This document shows positions 14,293 to 22,013 of a DNA stretch of 64,000 nucleotides, piece after piece. The DNA lies in the IMG/VR virus record IMGVR_UViG_3300025168_000074, positions 1 through 64,000 of that record. One strand, 5' to 3'. The stretch's first letter is position 1. Each line of letters opens with the position of its first letter. The position numbers were made by a program, and so were the translations under genes. The stretch is from a virus. The notes beneath the pieces were generated by a model that searched no databases, was not told the DNA's origin, and was given only the letters and a program-made list of their open reading frames with translations.

Positions 14293-15637
14293 GTTTAATC
14301 TCCAGTCCTAAGGACTTGTAGGATTTAATCCTTTCCTTAGCGTGTTTTTCGAGGTAAGGGGCTCGGTCAAAGAAGTCGTATATAAATACTTGGTTTTTAG
14401 ATTTATGTATTCGTAACGCACGACCCATCGCTTGAAGGGTAGCAATCTCAGACTTCAATCCACGAGCGTTAATCAAGTGAGTGATTTCTGGGATGTCAAT
14501 TCCGGTTTGCATAATAGTTGTGCCTATCAAAACAGAGACTTTGTCATCCTTAAAGGCGTTAATAGTCTTTTTTCGAGTAGCAAGGTCATCTTTCCCCTCT
14601 AATTTAAAGGAGTTAGGGATTCGTTGGTGTAGAATCTCAGCATGCTTCAGGTCTTTTACTATTATAAGAGTTCTCGACCGGTTTTTTTGTATTTTTTCTG
14701 TTAATTCCACAATCATATCATTGCGAATATCATTTTCAGTCACAAATTTCTCGTACACCTCTCGATATGACAGTTCTGTGTCCTCCACAGTACCTGTATC
14801 CTTCATAGGAATTATCTGGATGATTGGTTCAGTAAGGAATCCGTCGTCAATCAGACCTTTAGCATCAACCTCTTCAATCACTCTACCTAATCCTGAGATA
14901 AGGTTAAGACGGCTCATCGGGTCACGGGGTACGGTTGCCGTCATTCCAATTCTATAAGCTGCGTTAGGGAAGGACTTTATAACTTTTGTGGCTACTTTTC
15001 CTTTAGCAAACTCATGCACTTCATCAAAGATTATAAAATCGGAGGTTTTTAGATGAGTATCAATAACTTTGTCAATTGACTGCACAGTGCATAAGGTCAT
15101 GGGTTTAATAATAACGCCATCTCCGAAAGCTAACCCTACATCAATACCCCATTTACGTAGGTCATCATAGGTTTGTTTGAGCAACTGTTTCTTTGTGAAG
15201 AAAATTAAACCGGTCTTACCCTCCAAAGCTTTCAGGATACCCCCTAAAATTAAAGTCTTGCCCGCGCCCGTAGGAGCTTTAATAATACAACCTTTAGCTT
15301 CTAAAGCATTTCTAACCATTGATTCCTGGTAATCACGTAAGGTAATACCTGGTAATTCGATGTCATCTGAGTGGGTAGCATTACGAGAATCCTCTATTTT
15401 GTAGTCTATACCTAAATAAGTGAGGTCTTCCTCTATATGAGATAAAAGACCCGTACCAAACTTACCAGTTTTAGAAGAGAAGAACGCTTTCTCCCCATTC
15501 CAACCATGTTTTCTGTACGCAGCAGAATAGTTGTACCCAGGAACCTTAGCACTATACTTCTTTTCTAATGTTGTTAATAATTTTTTATTATCTGTTTTTA
15601 AAATAGATAAACTATTATTGATAATTATTGTTACCAT
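14282..15637 (-). CDS. uvsW: UvsW-type DNA/RNA helicase
   Basis: 451-aa SF2 helicase that unwinds R-loops and branched DNA. In T4 it switches replication from origin to recombination mode. Seen: APTGAGKT Walker A (121-128), IIFDEVHEF DEVH box (205-208), GMTATVPRDP motif III (about 231-240), a C-terminal RecA-like lobe with GIDIPEITHLINARGLKSE and LQAMGRALR (motif VI). T4 UvsW is 503 aa. The ATG lies 6 nt after TATAAT in the near-palindromic box at 15642-15650. Confidence 0.93.
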   Translation of the reverse strand: MVTIIINNSLSILKTDNKKLLTTLEKKYSAKVPGYNYSAAYRKHGWNGEKAFFSSKTGKFGTGLLSHIEEDLTYLGIDYKIEDSRNATHSDDIELPGITLRDYQESMVRNALEAKGCIIKAPTGAGKTLILGGILKALEGKTGLIFFTKKQLLKQTYDDLRKWGIDVGLAFGDGVIIKPMTLCTVQSIDKVIDTHLKTSDFIIFDEVHEFAKGKVATKVIKSFPNAAYRIGMTATVPRDPMSRLNLISGLGRVIEEVDAKGLIDDGFLTEPIIQIIPMKDTGTVEDTELSYREVYEKFVTENDIRNDMIVELTEKIQKNRSRTLIIVKDLKHAEILHQRIPNSFKLEGKDDLATRKKTINAFKDDKVSVLIGTTIMQTGIDIPEITHLINARGLKSEIATLQAMGRALRIHKSKNQVFIYDFFDRAPYLEKHAKERIKSYKSLGLEIKHEK

Positions 15638-15641
15638 AATA

Positions 15642-15650
15642 CTATTATAG
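15642..15650. promoter_or_regulatory. near-palindromic box CTATTATAG between uvsW and gp26
   Basis: On the minus strand CTATAATAG places TATAAT exactly 6 nt from the uvsW ATG. The surrounding AATACTATTATAGTATT is almost self-complementary, so the site may also fire toward gp26 (ATG 15679). Confidence 0.5.
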
Positions 15651-15678
15651 TATTAAAGTTTTTATAACTTATAAAATT

Positions 15679-16611
15679 ATGACTCAACCTAATAAAGAAA
15701 AATCTCTTATCGACCTTGCAAAAGAACATCTAGATAATGTGGGGGCTGACCCTGCACAAGGTGTTAGTGTTCCTGACGCACCTTCAACATCAGCGTCGGA
15801 GAGGGTAGAAATACCTGCAGAAGACCTAAAGTTTAATACTCCGAAAGAGGAACCTAAAGAGGTGATTAAAGACGCGTTTGATGGTACTGTTGCATCTGCT
15901 GTAAGTGACCTTCTTAAAAATATAACGGGAGGTGATGAATGGGTATCCTTAAACCTTCCTTCCCAAGGAAAATCATACCGTGACCACAACGGTACAGTTA
16001 AAATTAAAGCTTTTACGTACCGTGAGGAAAAGAAGCTACGGAGCATTAAAAAAGTAAACCAGGCTAATAATGTGATAAAATCTTTATTTGAGGATTGTGT
16101 ACAGGGGTTAGATTACGACTCAATGACTTTACAGGACAAAAACTTTATTTTATTTAAGTTGCGCGAGATTTCTTACGGCGATAAATATGTAATCTCAGCC
16201 GAGTGTCCAGATTGTTCTGCAGAAAACAACTTAAATCTCCTTATTAGTGAAATTCCGGTTGAGTACGCCGCTGATGATTTCGAAGAGCCGTTGGAAATAA
16301 CTCTCCCAGACAGTGACCAGGTGGTTAAGTACGTTTCCCCCCGGGCAAAAGATGAACCTTATATGGAAGATATGGTAACACTTACAGAAAATCTATGGCG
16401 TTTCGCATTATCAGTAGGGACACATGCGGATAAAAATATTTTACGTCAATTCTTTGAGAAGACCACTGTTAGGGATATTGCCTTTTTCCGTGAAAATCTA
16501 TCAAAAAGCCACTATGGGTTTACGAAAAAGGTTGCTTTTGATTGCGCGAACTGTGGGGAGACCACAGAGACGTTTGTACCGTTTAACGAGTCTTTTTTCT
16601 CCGTGAGCTAG
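15679..16611 (+). CDS. 26: gp26-like baseplate hub assembly protein
   Basis: 310 aa. The N-terminal ~85 residues are disordered and acidic. The conserved part runs from WVSLNLPSQGKSYRDHNGTVKIKAFTYREEKKL (given as the LPSxG...TYREE signature) through LQDKNFILFKLREISYG. It includes two CxxC pairs (CPDC about residues 175-178, CANC about 295-298) that could bind one zinc. This matches the T4_baseplate family (gp26, PF12322). It ends NESFFSVS, and its last codons contain a T TTT TTC slip site. gp26 helps assemble the central baseplate hub. Confidence 0.8.
   Translation: MTQPNKEKSLIDLAKEHLDNVGADPAQGVSVPDAPSTSASERVEIPAEDLKFNTPKEEPKEVIKDAFDGTVASAVSDLLKNITGGDEWVSLNLPSQGKSYRDHNGTVKIKAFTYREEKKLRSIKKVNQANNVIKSLFEDCVQGLDYDSMTLQDKNFILFKLREISYGDKYVISAECPDCSAENNLNLLISEIPVEYAADDFEEPLEITLPDSDQVVKYVSPRAKDEPYMEDMVTLTENLWRFALSVGTHADKNILRQFFEKTTVRDIAFFRENLSKSHYGFTKKVAFDCANCGETTETFVPFNESFFSVS
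16593..16599 (+). promoter_or_regulatory. -1 ribosomal frameshift heptamer T TTT TTC
   Basis: In the gp26 frame the codons are TCT TTT TTC, so the heptamer is in the correct phase for X XXY YYZ tandem slippage. It is 7 nt upstream of a stem-loop and four codons before the gp26 stop (TAG 16609-16611). Confidence 0.65.
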
Positions 16612-16787
16612 TTGTTCGAGGGGAGAACCTAGCGTCTGAAGTATACTCCTTAATAAAACATGCCAACTTTACCCTTCATGATATGTATCTTATGACGGGG
16701 GAGGAGAGGGGTGAGTTTATGAATTTATTGGTTGAGGAAAGCAATCGAGAGAAAGAAGCAATTGACTCTGCTAGGTCCTCTAAATAA
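16599..16787 (+). CDS. gp51-like segment expressed by -1 frameshift from gp26
   Basis: After slippage the -1 frame reads 62 codons, LRELVVRGENLASEV...SLIKHANFTLHDMYL...EERGEFMNLLVEESNREKEA...SSK, then TAA at 16785. The SLIKHANFTLHDMY / REKEAI pattern resembles T4 gp51, the baseplate hub assembly factor encoded next to gene 26. The frame is open throughout, but its first ATG (16686-16688) is downstream of that conserved start, so independent initiation would lose the conserved part. The product would be a ~371-aa gp26-gp51 fusion made alongside gp26. Gene identity is moderate; the frameshift is inferred. Confidence 0.6.
   Translation, partial: LRELVVRGENLASEVYSLIKHANFTLHDMYLMTGEERGEFMNLLVEESNREKEAIDSARSSK
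16607..16633 (+). promoter_or_regulatory. stem-loop downstream of slip site
   Basis: GCTAG + TT bulge + GTTC, loop GAGGGGA, then GAAC + CTAGC: nine base pairs with one 2-nt bulge. It begins 7 nt after the heptamer, the usual distance for a frameshift stimulator. The gp26 stop codon is inside the 5' arm. Confidence 0.6.
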
Positions 16788-16794
16788 ATAAGAC

Positions 16795-17781
16795 ATGACT
16801 ACTTTCAACGATATCACTGTAATCAACAGAGCAAACCGCCCTTCTCCTATCAGCCCATGTAAACTAGATTTTATATGGATTAAGGATGGTAGTTACCAGA
16901 ATCCTTTTCAGGTATGCTCAGTACATATTTTCCCAAATACACAGTTTGGGTCTCCTAACCCTTACGTCAACCTAACCGCAGGGAATGCCAGCTATGGTTT
17001 GGTTAGCTCTACCGCCACGGAATACATTTTCCGTAACTATAAGCGTAATGATGTTGGTGACCGAATTGGGTTTGATGCTAATGTTAGTGCGTGTGCAGAA
17101 GAACCCGATTATGTTGGCGGAAATTCCGCTAGTGCTATTTTTAATACTAGCCCAGGTAATTTTTCCGTAATTCTACAGCCAGAGGCAGATTACTTTCCTA
17201 CTACAGCGCCTGCTAATGCTTGGTTACCTGTGTCGAGTAACACCGCGTCCGCGACAGGAGATTATTTAGATATTTGGACACTAGTGGACGTTGAGGGTTC
17301 TCGCGCACAGATTTACGTCAACTCTTTTAAATTAAATTCTAACTCTAACGTGGCACTAACCCAACCTTTGTTGGTAACCCCGACAAACAAACTGATTCAA
17401 CGTTACGTAGAGGTAGGGAGCAAGGAAAAGCTTCGCGTTAAAACCGAATTGGTTGTAGATAATGAGCCTATTACGAACGACCTTCGCAACCTGCTAGAAA
17501 CCGGTTCACTTCTTTCTAAACCACAGATGCGAATCGTTAAGCTGAATGAGAGCCCTGAATTAACTAGCAGGGTAGTGGTTCAGGAATTCGGGGACACTTC
17601 GGGTAGTATACAACTAGACTCACAAAACCTAATAAGCTACCTTTGGAATACCGAGACGATTGTCCCGAAATATGAAGATGATATTTTAGGTGGTTCTAGA
17701 GGAGTGTACGAAATCACTGTAAAATATGATATTTTAACAGAGAGTTTTTACAGCCCTAAGTTTAAGTTAATAGTGAGGTAG
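16795..17781 (+). CDS. putative tail/baseplate structural protein (328 aa)
   Basis: Beta-rich protein, N-terminus MTTFNDITVINRANRPSPIS, C-terminus VYEITVKYDILTESFYSP. No membrane segment and no family recognised. It lies 7 nt after the end of the frameshift reading frame and within the baseplate operon order, so it is probably a hub or wedge component. A CTAAATAA-type box overlaps the preceding stop (16779-16786). It overlaps the convergent primase gene by 20 nt. Confidence 0.6.
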   Translation: MTTFNDITVINRANRPSPISPCKLDFIWIKDGSYQNPFQVCSVHIFPNTQFGSPNPYVNLTAGNASYGLVSSTATEYIFRNYKRNDVGDRIGFDANVSACAEEPDYVGGNSASAIFNTSPGNFSVILQPEADYFPTTAPANAWLPVSSNTASATGDYLDIWTLVDVEGSRAQIYVNSFKLNSNSNVALTQPLLVTPTNKLIQRYVEVGSKEKLRVKTELVVDNEPITNDLRNLLETGSLLSKPQMRIVKLNESPELTSRVVVQEFGDTSGSIQLDSQNLISYLWNTETIVPKYEDDILGGSRGVYEITVKYDILTESFYSPKFKLIVR

Positions 17782-18745
17782 CAGTTAGCTCCCAGTTTGC
17801 CTTAAATATATTGGCATACACATACGTTTCAAAATCTTTACGATTTGAGGCTACCCAGAAGTCATTCCAGTCTTTATAGTGTTTCGGAGGACGTAAAGCG
17901 TAGATGTCATTAGTGCGTTGGGTCAGAAGTCTCTTCTTAGCCTCAGTAAAGCCCTCCTGACCGCTTTCGTCGTTATCGTACGCAAGTATTACTCTTTTAC
18001 CTTTAAGCTCCTTAGCTTGGACGGTAGACATCTTACAGCCCTGAGTACACGTAGCGTTGAAACCTGCTGCCCGTAAGGACATAGCATCTAAAGGACCTTC
18101 CGTAACCATTACATACTCTAGAGACTTATCGTAGGGGTACAGTACTTCTGATGTCTTAATACCGTACAAACCCTTGCTCGGGTTTAGATACTTAGGGTCA
18201 CGATTTATAAGGGTACGAGCTTGGAAGTAAAAACAACCTTTCTTATCAATGTAAGGAATTATGATTCTCTGAAAGTAGCGCCCCTTCTTTCCAACGTAGA
18301 ATTTAAAAGAAGCGAGTTTGCGGGAGATAGCAAAGTTAGAAGCTAACCGCTTTAGAGTGTTCGTAGACTTTATATCCTTTTTAGGGTCTACCTCAATCCA
18401 GTCCTCCATATCACCCTCGATAGTCCGCTCCACAGAAATAGCTTCATTCTCCACATTCAGGGTAGATACTTCAAAGAGATTAACTCCCTTATCAAACGCA
18501 ATCCTATTTACAAAGGAACGAGCTGCGGGATACGGGACATTCTCTACGTGCGAGATAAGTTGGAGGAAGTTTCCTTTTTCCCCAGATTTGAAGTCAGTCC
18601 ATAATCCCGTATCCAGGTTAATATAGAGCTTATGCTTGTCGTCGTCGGCAAAGATTGAATTAATACGGAATTCCCGCCCTGCGGAGGTATTTTCTGTAAA
18701 TTTTTCAGACAAATAGTCTTTAATAATAGCTGGAGGAACATTCAT
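17762..18745 (-). CDS. 61: gp61-like DNA primase
   Basis: 327-aa DnaG-type primase that lays down RNA primers for lagging-strand synthesis with the replicative helicase (gp41 in T4). The Toprim domain shows EGPLD (216-220) and DNDESGQEG (257-265), which bind catalytic metals. The N-terminal region keeps the fold pattern LYINLDTGLWTDFKSGEKGNFLQLI, but the zinc-binding cysteines usual there are absent (I see no CxxC in the first 100 residues). T4 gp61 is 342 aa. The ATG shares bases with the divergent Cas4-like gene (CATG). Confidence 0.88.
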   Translation of the reverse strand: MNVPPAIIKDYLSEKFTENTSAGREFRINSIFADDDKHKLYINLDTGLWTDFKSGEKGNFLQLISHVENVPYPAARSFVNRIAFDKGVNLFEVSTLNVENEAISVERTIEGDMEDWIEVDPKKDIKSTNTLKRLASNFAISRKLASFKFYVGKKGRYFQRIIIPYIDKKGCFYFQARTLINRDPKYLNPSKGLYGIKTSEVLYPYDKSLEYVMVTEGPLDAMSLRAAGFNATCTQGCKMSTVQAKELKGKRVILAYDNDESGQEGFTEAKKRLLTQRTNDIYALRPPKHYKDWNDFWVASNRKDFETYVYANIFKANWELTATSLLT

Positions 18746-19532
18746 GTTTATTAATAAGGTATCACCCAGTAAGATTAAAGTCTACGACGAATGCAAATTG
18801 AAGTATAAATTCAAATATATTGACTATTTGCAGGAAAAGTCCACTAATACGGACGCCCTACAGTTTGGCTCATACATTCATAAGATTTTCGAGGACGGCG
18901 TTAAAGCTACCTCTGAAGAGGAGTTGCATCAAGTGGCAGAGTCACTTAGGTCGAATTACAAGTTCGATAAAGAGCGAGAAAATAAGATAGAGATTTGTAT
19001 AACTAATTTTCTAAATTTTAACAACTCGCTATCAAGCTGTGAGCAAATCGCAACCGAGCAGGTATTCGCAGTAGAGCTGAAACAAGGTTACGCCGTAAAC
19101 GGTATTATTGACCGCGTGGTAAAAAGCGAAGACGGTAATTATCTAGTTATCGACTACAAAACCAGTAAAAGACCTTCTACTAAAAGAGACCTGATAAAAG
19201 ACCCTCAAATGTTATTGTATGCTTACGCAATCTCTAACCTTTACACGGTACCTATTTCTTCAGTAACTCTAGCTCATTACTATCCTCATCTCGATAAGCT
19301 GGTACACATTAAATTTTCTGAGGCACATGTATTAATGTACATGAGAAAGCTAACACAGCAAATTTGGGAGATTAGGAAGAAAAAAAAGGACGAGTTCTTT
19401 CCCCAAGTAAACCAATTCTGTAATTGGTGTGGGTATAAGGATATGTGTCCTAAACAGAATCCTACAAGTCACTTAGCTGAACATGCTGAAGCTATGAAGA
19501 ACAAGAAGCCTAGAAAGAAGTTTAATACTTAA
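18744..19532 (+). CDS. Cas4/RecB-like PD-(D/E)XK nuclease with Fe-S cysteines
   Basis: 262 aa. N-terminal SPSKIKVYDECKLKYKFKYI with Cys17, H46 in FGSYIHKIFE, D123 in GIIDRVV, the catalytic IDYKTSK (D137, K139), QMLLYAYA motif, and a C-terminal FCNWCGYKDMCP (C226, C229, C235). The four Cys plus the nuclease motifs match the Cas4/AddB-type 4Fe-4S exonuclease family. It probably trims DNA ends in recombination-dependent replication. TGGAGGAA Shine-Dalgarno lies within the divergent primase gene. No cas1/cas2 or repeats are near, so this is not a CRISPR locus. Confidence 0.85.
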   Translation: MFINKVSPSKIKVYDECKLKYKFKYIDYLQEKSTNTDALQFGSYIHKIFEDGVKATSEEELHQVAESLRSNYKFDKERENKIEICITNFLNFNNSLSSCEQIATEQVFAVELKQGYAVNGIIDRVVKSEDGNYLVIDYKTSKRPSTKRDLIKDPQMLLYAYAISNLYTVPISSVTLAHYYPHLDKLVHIKFSEAHVLMYMRKLTQQIWEIRKKKKDEFFPQVNQFCNWCGYKDMCPKQNPTSHLAEHAEAMKNKKPRKKFNT

Positions 19533-19837
19533 ATAAGGTCTTTCTTCTGAGACATGTATTTTTTATCCTCATACACAAGAGGGTAATATTCCTCTATTGA
19601 TATTAACCTGAAAAAGTCTACAACCTCTGTAGTAGAATATTTATATTTTTTTGTATAGGTAGATAATAAGGATGATAACTTCAAAGGTCTTTCAGTCTTT
19701 ACTGAGTTCAATACTTTAGACTGAAACACTTCTATAAAGTGAGTACTAAACCTATACCTCCATTTTTCTTTAAACTTCAAAGACAAACAGTAATCTATTT
19801 GCTCTAGGAATTCAGACAACACTAATTCATCGCTCAT
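19529..19837 (-). CDS. 102-aa hypothetical protein
   Basis: Helical, aromatic-rich small protein (DYCLSLKFKEKWRYRFSTHF, EVVDFFRLISIEEYYPLVYE). No family recognised. The size is near that of the late coactivator gp33 of T4, but I cannot see a convincing gp33 signature or the hydrophobic clamp-binding C-terminus, so I leave it unnamed. The 3' end overlaps the convergent nuclease gene by 4 nt. Upstream is a very AT-rich stretch (19845-19862) of alternating TA that probably contains its promoter. Confidence 0.6.
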   Translation of the reverse strand: MSDELVLSEFLEQIDYCLSLKFKEKWRYRFSTHFIEVFQSKVLNSVKTERPLKLSSLLSTYTKKYKYSTTEVVDFFRLISIEEYYPLVYEDKKYMSQKKDLI

Positions 19838-19891
19838 AATTTATTTAATATATATAATATAGTCGAAGCTTATCCAGTTCTGACGTAAAAA

Positions 19892-20278
19892 ATGGTAAAA
19901 AATAAAAAAACTCTGTTTCTGGGCACCACCAAGAAGCTCCCCTTTCAGGATACAGCTAAAAAACAGCCTAAAATGTCTCCTGGAGGTTGTTTGTTCACCT
20001 TCAAGTATAGAGCGAGGGACGGACGTGACCCATCACCCTTCATTATTATGGTGTCAGGACGATGGAAAGCTAAAAATGGCGGTACTTATTTTAATGGGGT
20101 AAATTTAAAGACTTTAGGTGCTACAGCTAGAGCCAGGGTAATCCTTGAGTTTGGCGCTTTACCTGTAGGGTCAGTATCGTACAATGATATCCAGGCTGTA
20201 GCCGGTCAGGACCCTGAATGCTGTATCAGGACGTATAACGTTAGGAAGGTAAGAGCCCTACATAAGGTAGGAAACTAA
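19892..20278 (+). CDS. 128-aa phage protein, tail cluster
   Basis: Basic beta protein. The segment MSPGGCLFTFKYRAR...FIIMVSGRWKAKNGGTYFNGVNLKTLG, then IRTYNVRKVRALHKV, resembles a widespread T4-like phage family. In that family a 'PG-x-L/F-x-F-x-Y' strand is followed by 'G-x-NL' and 'I-R-x-Y'; its role is not established to my knowledge. It opens the long plus-strand tail operon, 5 nt before the next gene. Confidence 0.55.
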   Translation: MVKNKKTLFLGTTKKLPFQDTAKKQPKMSPGGCLFTFKYRARDGRDPSPFIIMVSGRWKAKNGGTYFNGVNLKTLGATARARVILEFGALPVGSVSYNDIQAVAGQDPECCIRTYNVRKVRALHKVGN

Positions 20279-20282
20279 AACT

Positions 20283-22004
20283 ATGGCTGCCGAATCAGAA
20301 TTACCCGAACTAATCTCCTCCATCAAATCGTTGGCGGAAGGGTTAGCAGCTGATAGAGCCAAAAAAACAGACGCAGAAGATGCAAAAACTTCTTCAAAAA
20401 CCCTCGCTACTAATTTAGCTAAAAACTCCGTAGCTGTGTTAGGGTTGTCGCAAGGTCTCACCTCGATGAAAGGCTTCTTTTCTCAAGCAGCAAGAGACAA
20501 CACTAAGGTTGTTGGTCAACTGGCGAAGTTTACTACAGCATCTACCACTACAAGCAAACAGTTATTAGCGTCTCTAGACACCGGTTACACTACCATGCAA
20601 GAAGGGTTGGCAACTCAAGGGGAGTTGATTAATATGGGTATGGCTGACATGTCAAAAGGGAATAAAGAATCCTTTATTGCTATGAAGGCTTTAGGGGTTA
20701 ATCTCGCTGGAGTAACATCCATTACCCGATTCAATCAGGAAGCATTAGGCATAAGTGCTGACGCATCTACCGAGTTATCCAAGAGCCTTATTGAGACCGC
20801 GATAAAGAACGGTACCAGTATGGAAGCCTTGGTTAGCGCCGTTGAATCCATGAGAGGAGCTTTAATAAAGACTTCTGTCGAATTGGGACCTGAGATGTCC
20901 ATGAAAGTGCAGAATGTTGTGGCTCGTATGACCCAAAACAATTCTGATTTAGCGGGAGCGGCAGCCAACTTTGTCACAAGCCTCGTTTCAGGAGAAGAAG
21001 GCTTCTTCAAAGCAGCTAAACTAGGAATAATGTTCAACAGAGGTGATTCGGAAGACCAGTTAGTTGCCAAAATAGAAGAGGCAGCCCGTCGAATGAATCA
21101 GATGAGCGCAGGTGCCGAAGGCGGTGTTGCGTTCCAGAGATTTGAAGATGCGTTTGGTATATCAAGAGAAAACTTTCTGGTTGCCAAGAAACTAGGTACT
21201 AATATAGAGCGGATGAGAAGGGCTGATACTAAAAGTGCTACTGAACAGCTTAAACAAATGGACGTAGGCAGGCAGATAGAAGTTAATTCCTTTATGCTGC
21301 AGTCTAAAGGAGTTGATTTTATGCAGGGAGTAGCCCAGGCTACCGCACCTCTACAGATGTTCGTACCTTTAGCACTAACCGCTTTAGGAACTATCGCCTC
21401 AATGACTACCATGATGGCGCTTAAAGGTACTGGCGCAAATCCGACAAGTATTCTGGGTTCGCTTAAAGCTAAAACAGGACTGCTGCCTTGGGCTGCTGGG
21501 TTAGCTGGACTCCTGTCTACTGCTAAAGATATGGACGATGTTATTAATGGTTCACGTAAAAAGGAAGATATGGGTGGAATCGGCGGAGGTGTTGTCGGGG
21601 GGACTATTGGATTTGCCTTGGGCGGTCCGATTGGTATGGGTATAGGCGCGATGCTTGGTAATGTTGTAGGTGGATACATAGGACATGCGTCTGATGAGAA
21701 CACATCACACGCTACAAGAACCAACGAGCTTCTTAAGGAGATGCACGGTCAAGACGGAAAGACGCAAGAAGATACAGAACAGATTCGTCGAATCCAGCAA
21801 GACCAAGAGCGTCGAGCTAGAACCTTGTCAAACCCACAAATATCTATTCTTACTACTATAAACGATACCCTTGTTAGGAACCTAGCGGTACTAGAAAGAA
21901 CCGCTGGTCAGACACGCCGTCAAACGGAACTTATCGAAGATTCAAAATTCGACAACGCTACTATGAAAGCTCCTATGCTGAGTAGGGCTATAGGTGGGAC
22001 TTAA
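20283..22004 (+). CDS. putative tail tape-measure protein (gp29-like)
   Basis: 573 aa, close to T4 gp29 (590 aa). The N-terminal half is helical and Ala/Ser/Thr-rich (SFIAMKALGVNLAGVTSI). Hydrophobic segments lie at about 355-375 and 395-410, and a Gly-zipper stretch (GGIGGGVVGGTIGFALGG...GNVVGGYIG) at about 435-465 is typical of tape-measure proteins that reach the membrane during injection. Position between gp26/gp51 and gp48 matches the T4 hub-tube order. Function is inferred from composition and context, not motif. Confidence 0.55.
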   Translation: MAAESELPELISSIKSLAEGLAADRAKKTDAEDAKTSSKTLATNLAKNSVAVLGLSQGLTSMKGFFSQAARDNTKVVGQLAKFTTASTTTSKQLLASLDTGYTTMQEGLATQGELINMGMADMSKGNKESFIAMKALGVNLAGVTSITRFNQEALGISADASTELSKSLIETAIKNGTSMEALVSAVESMRGALIKTSVELGPEMSMKVQNVVARMTQNNSDLAGAAANFVTSLVSGEEGFFKAAKLGIMFNRGDSEDQLVAKIEEAARRMNQMSAGAEGGVAFQRFEDAFGISRENFLVAKKLGTNIERMRRADTKSATEQLKQMDVGRQIEVNSFMLQSKGVDFMQGVAQATAPLQMFVPLALTALGTIASMTTMMALKGTGANPTSILGSLKAKTGLLPWAAGLAGLLSTAKDMDDVINGSRKKEDMGGIGGGVVGGTIGFALGGPIGMGIGAMLGNVVGGYIGHASDENTSHATRTNELLKEMHGQDGKTQEDTEQIRRIQQDQERRARTLSNPQISILTTINDTLVRNLAVLERTAGQTRRQTELIEDSKFDNATMKAPMLSRAIGGT

Positions 22005-22013
22005 ATTTAAATT

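Noticed and set aside
18744-19532. CRISPR-associated locus because of the Cas4-like protein
   Set aside because: No Cas1, Cas2 or repeats nearby; phage Cas4-type nucleases act alone in recombination.
19529-19837. Late coactivator gp33
   Set aside because: Size and neighbourhood fit, but I see no gp33 sequence signature or hydrophobic clamp-binding C-terminus.
21098-21724. 208-aa minus-strand open frame
   Set aside because: Pro/Ile-rich shadow of the Gly-rich tape-measure-like gene, with no start signals.
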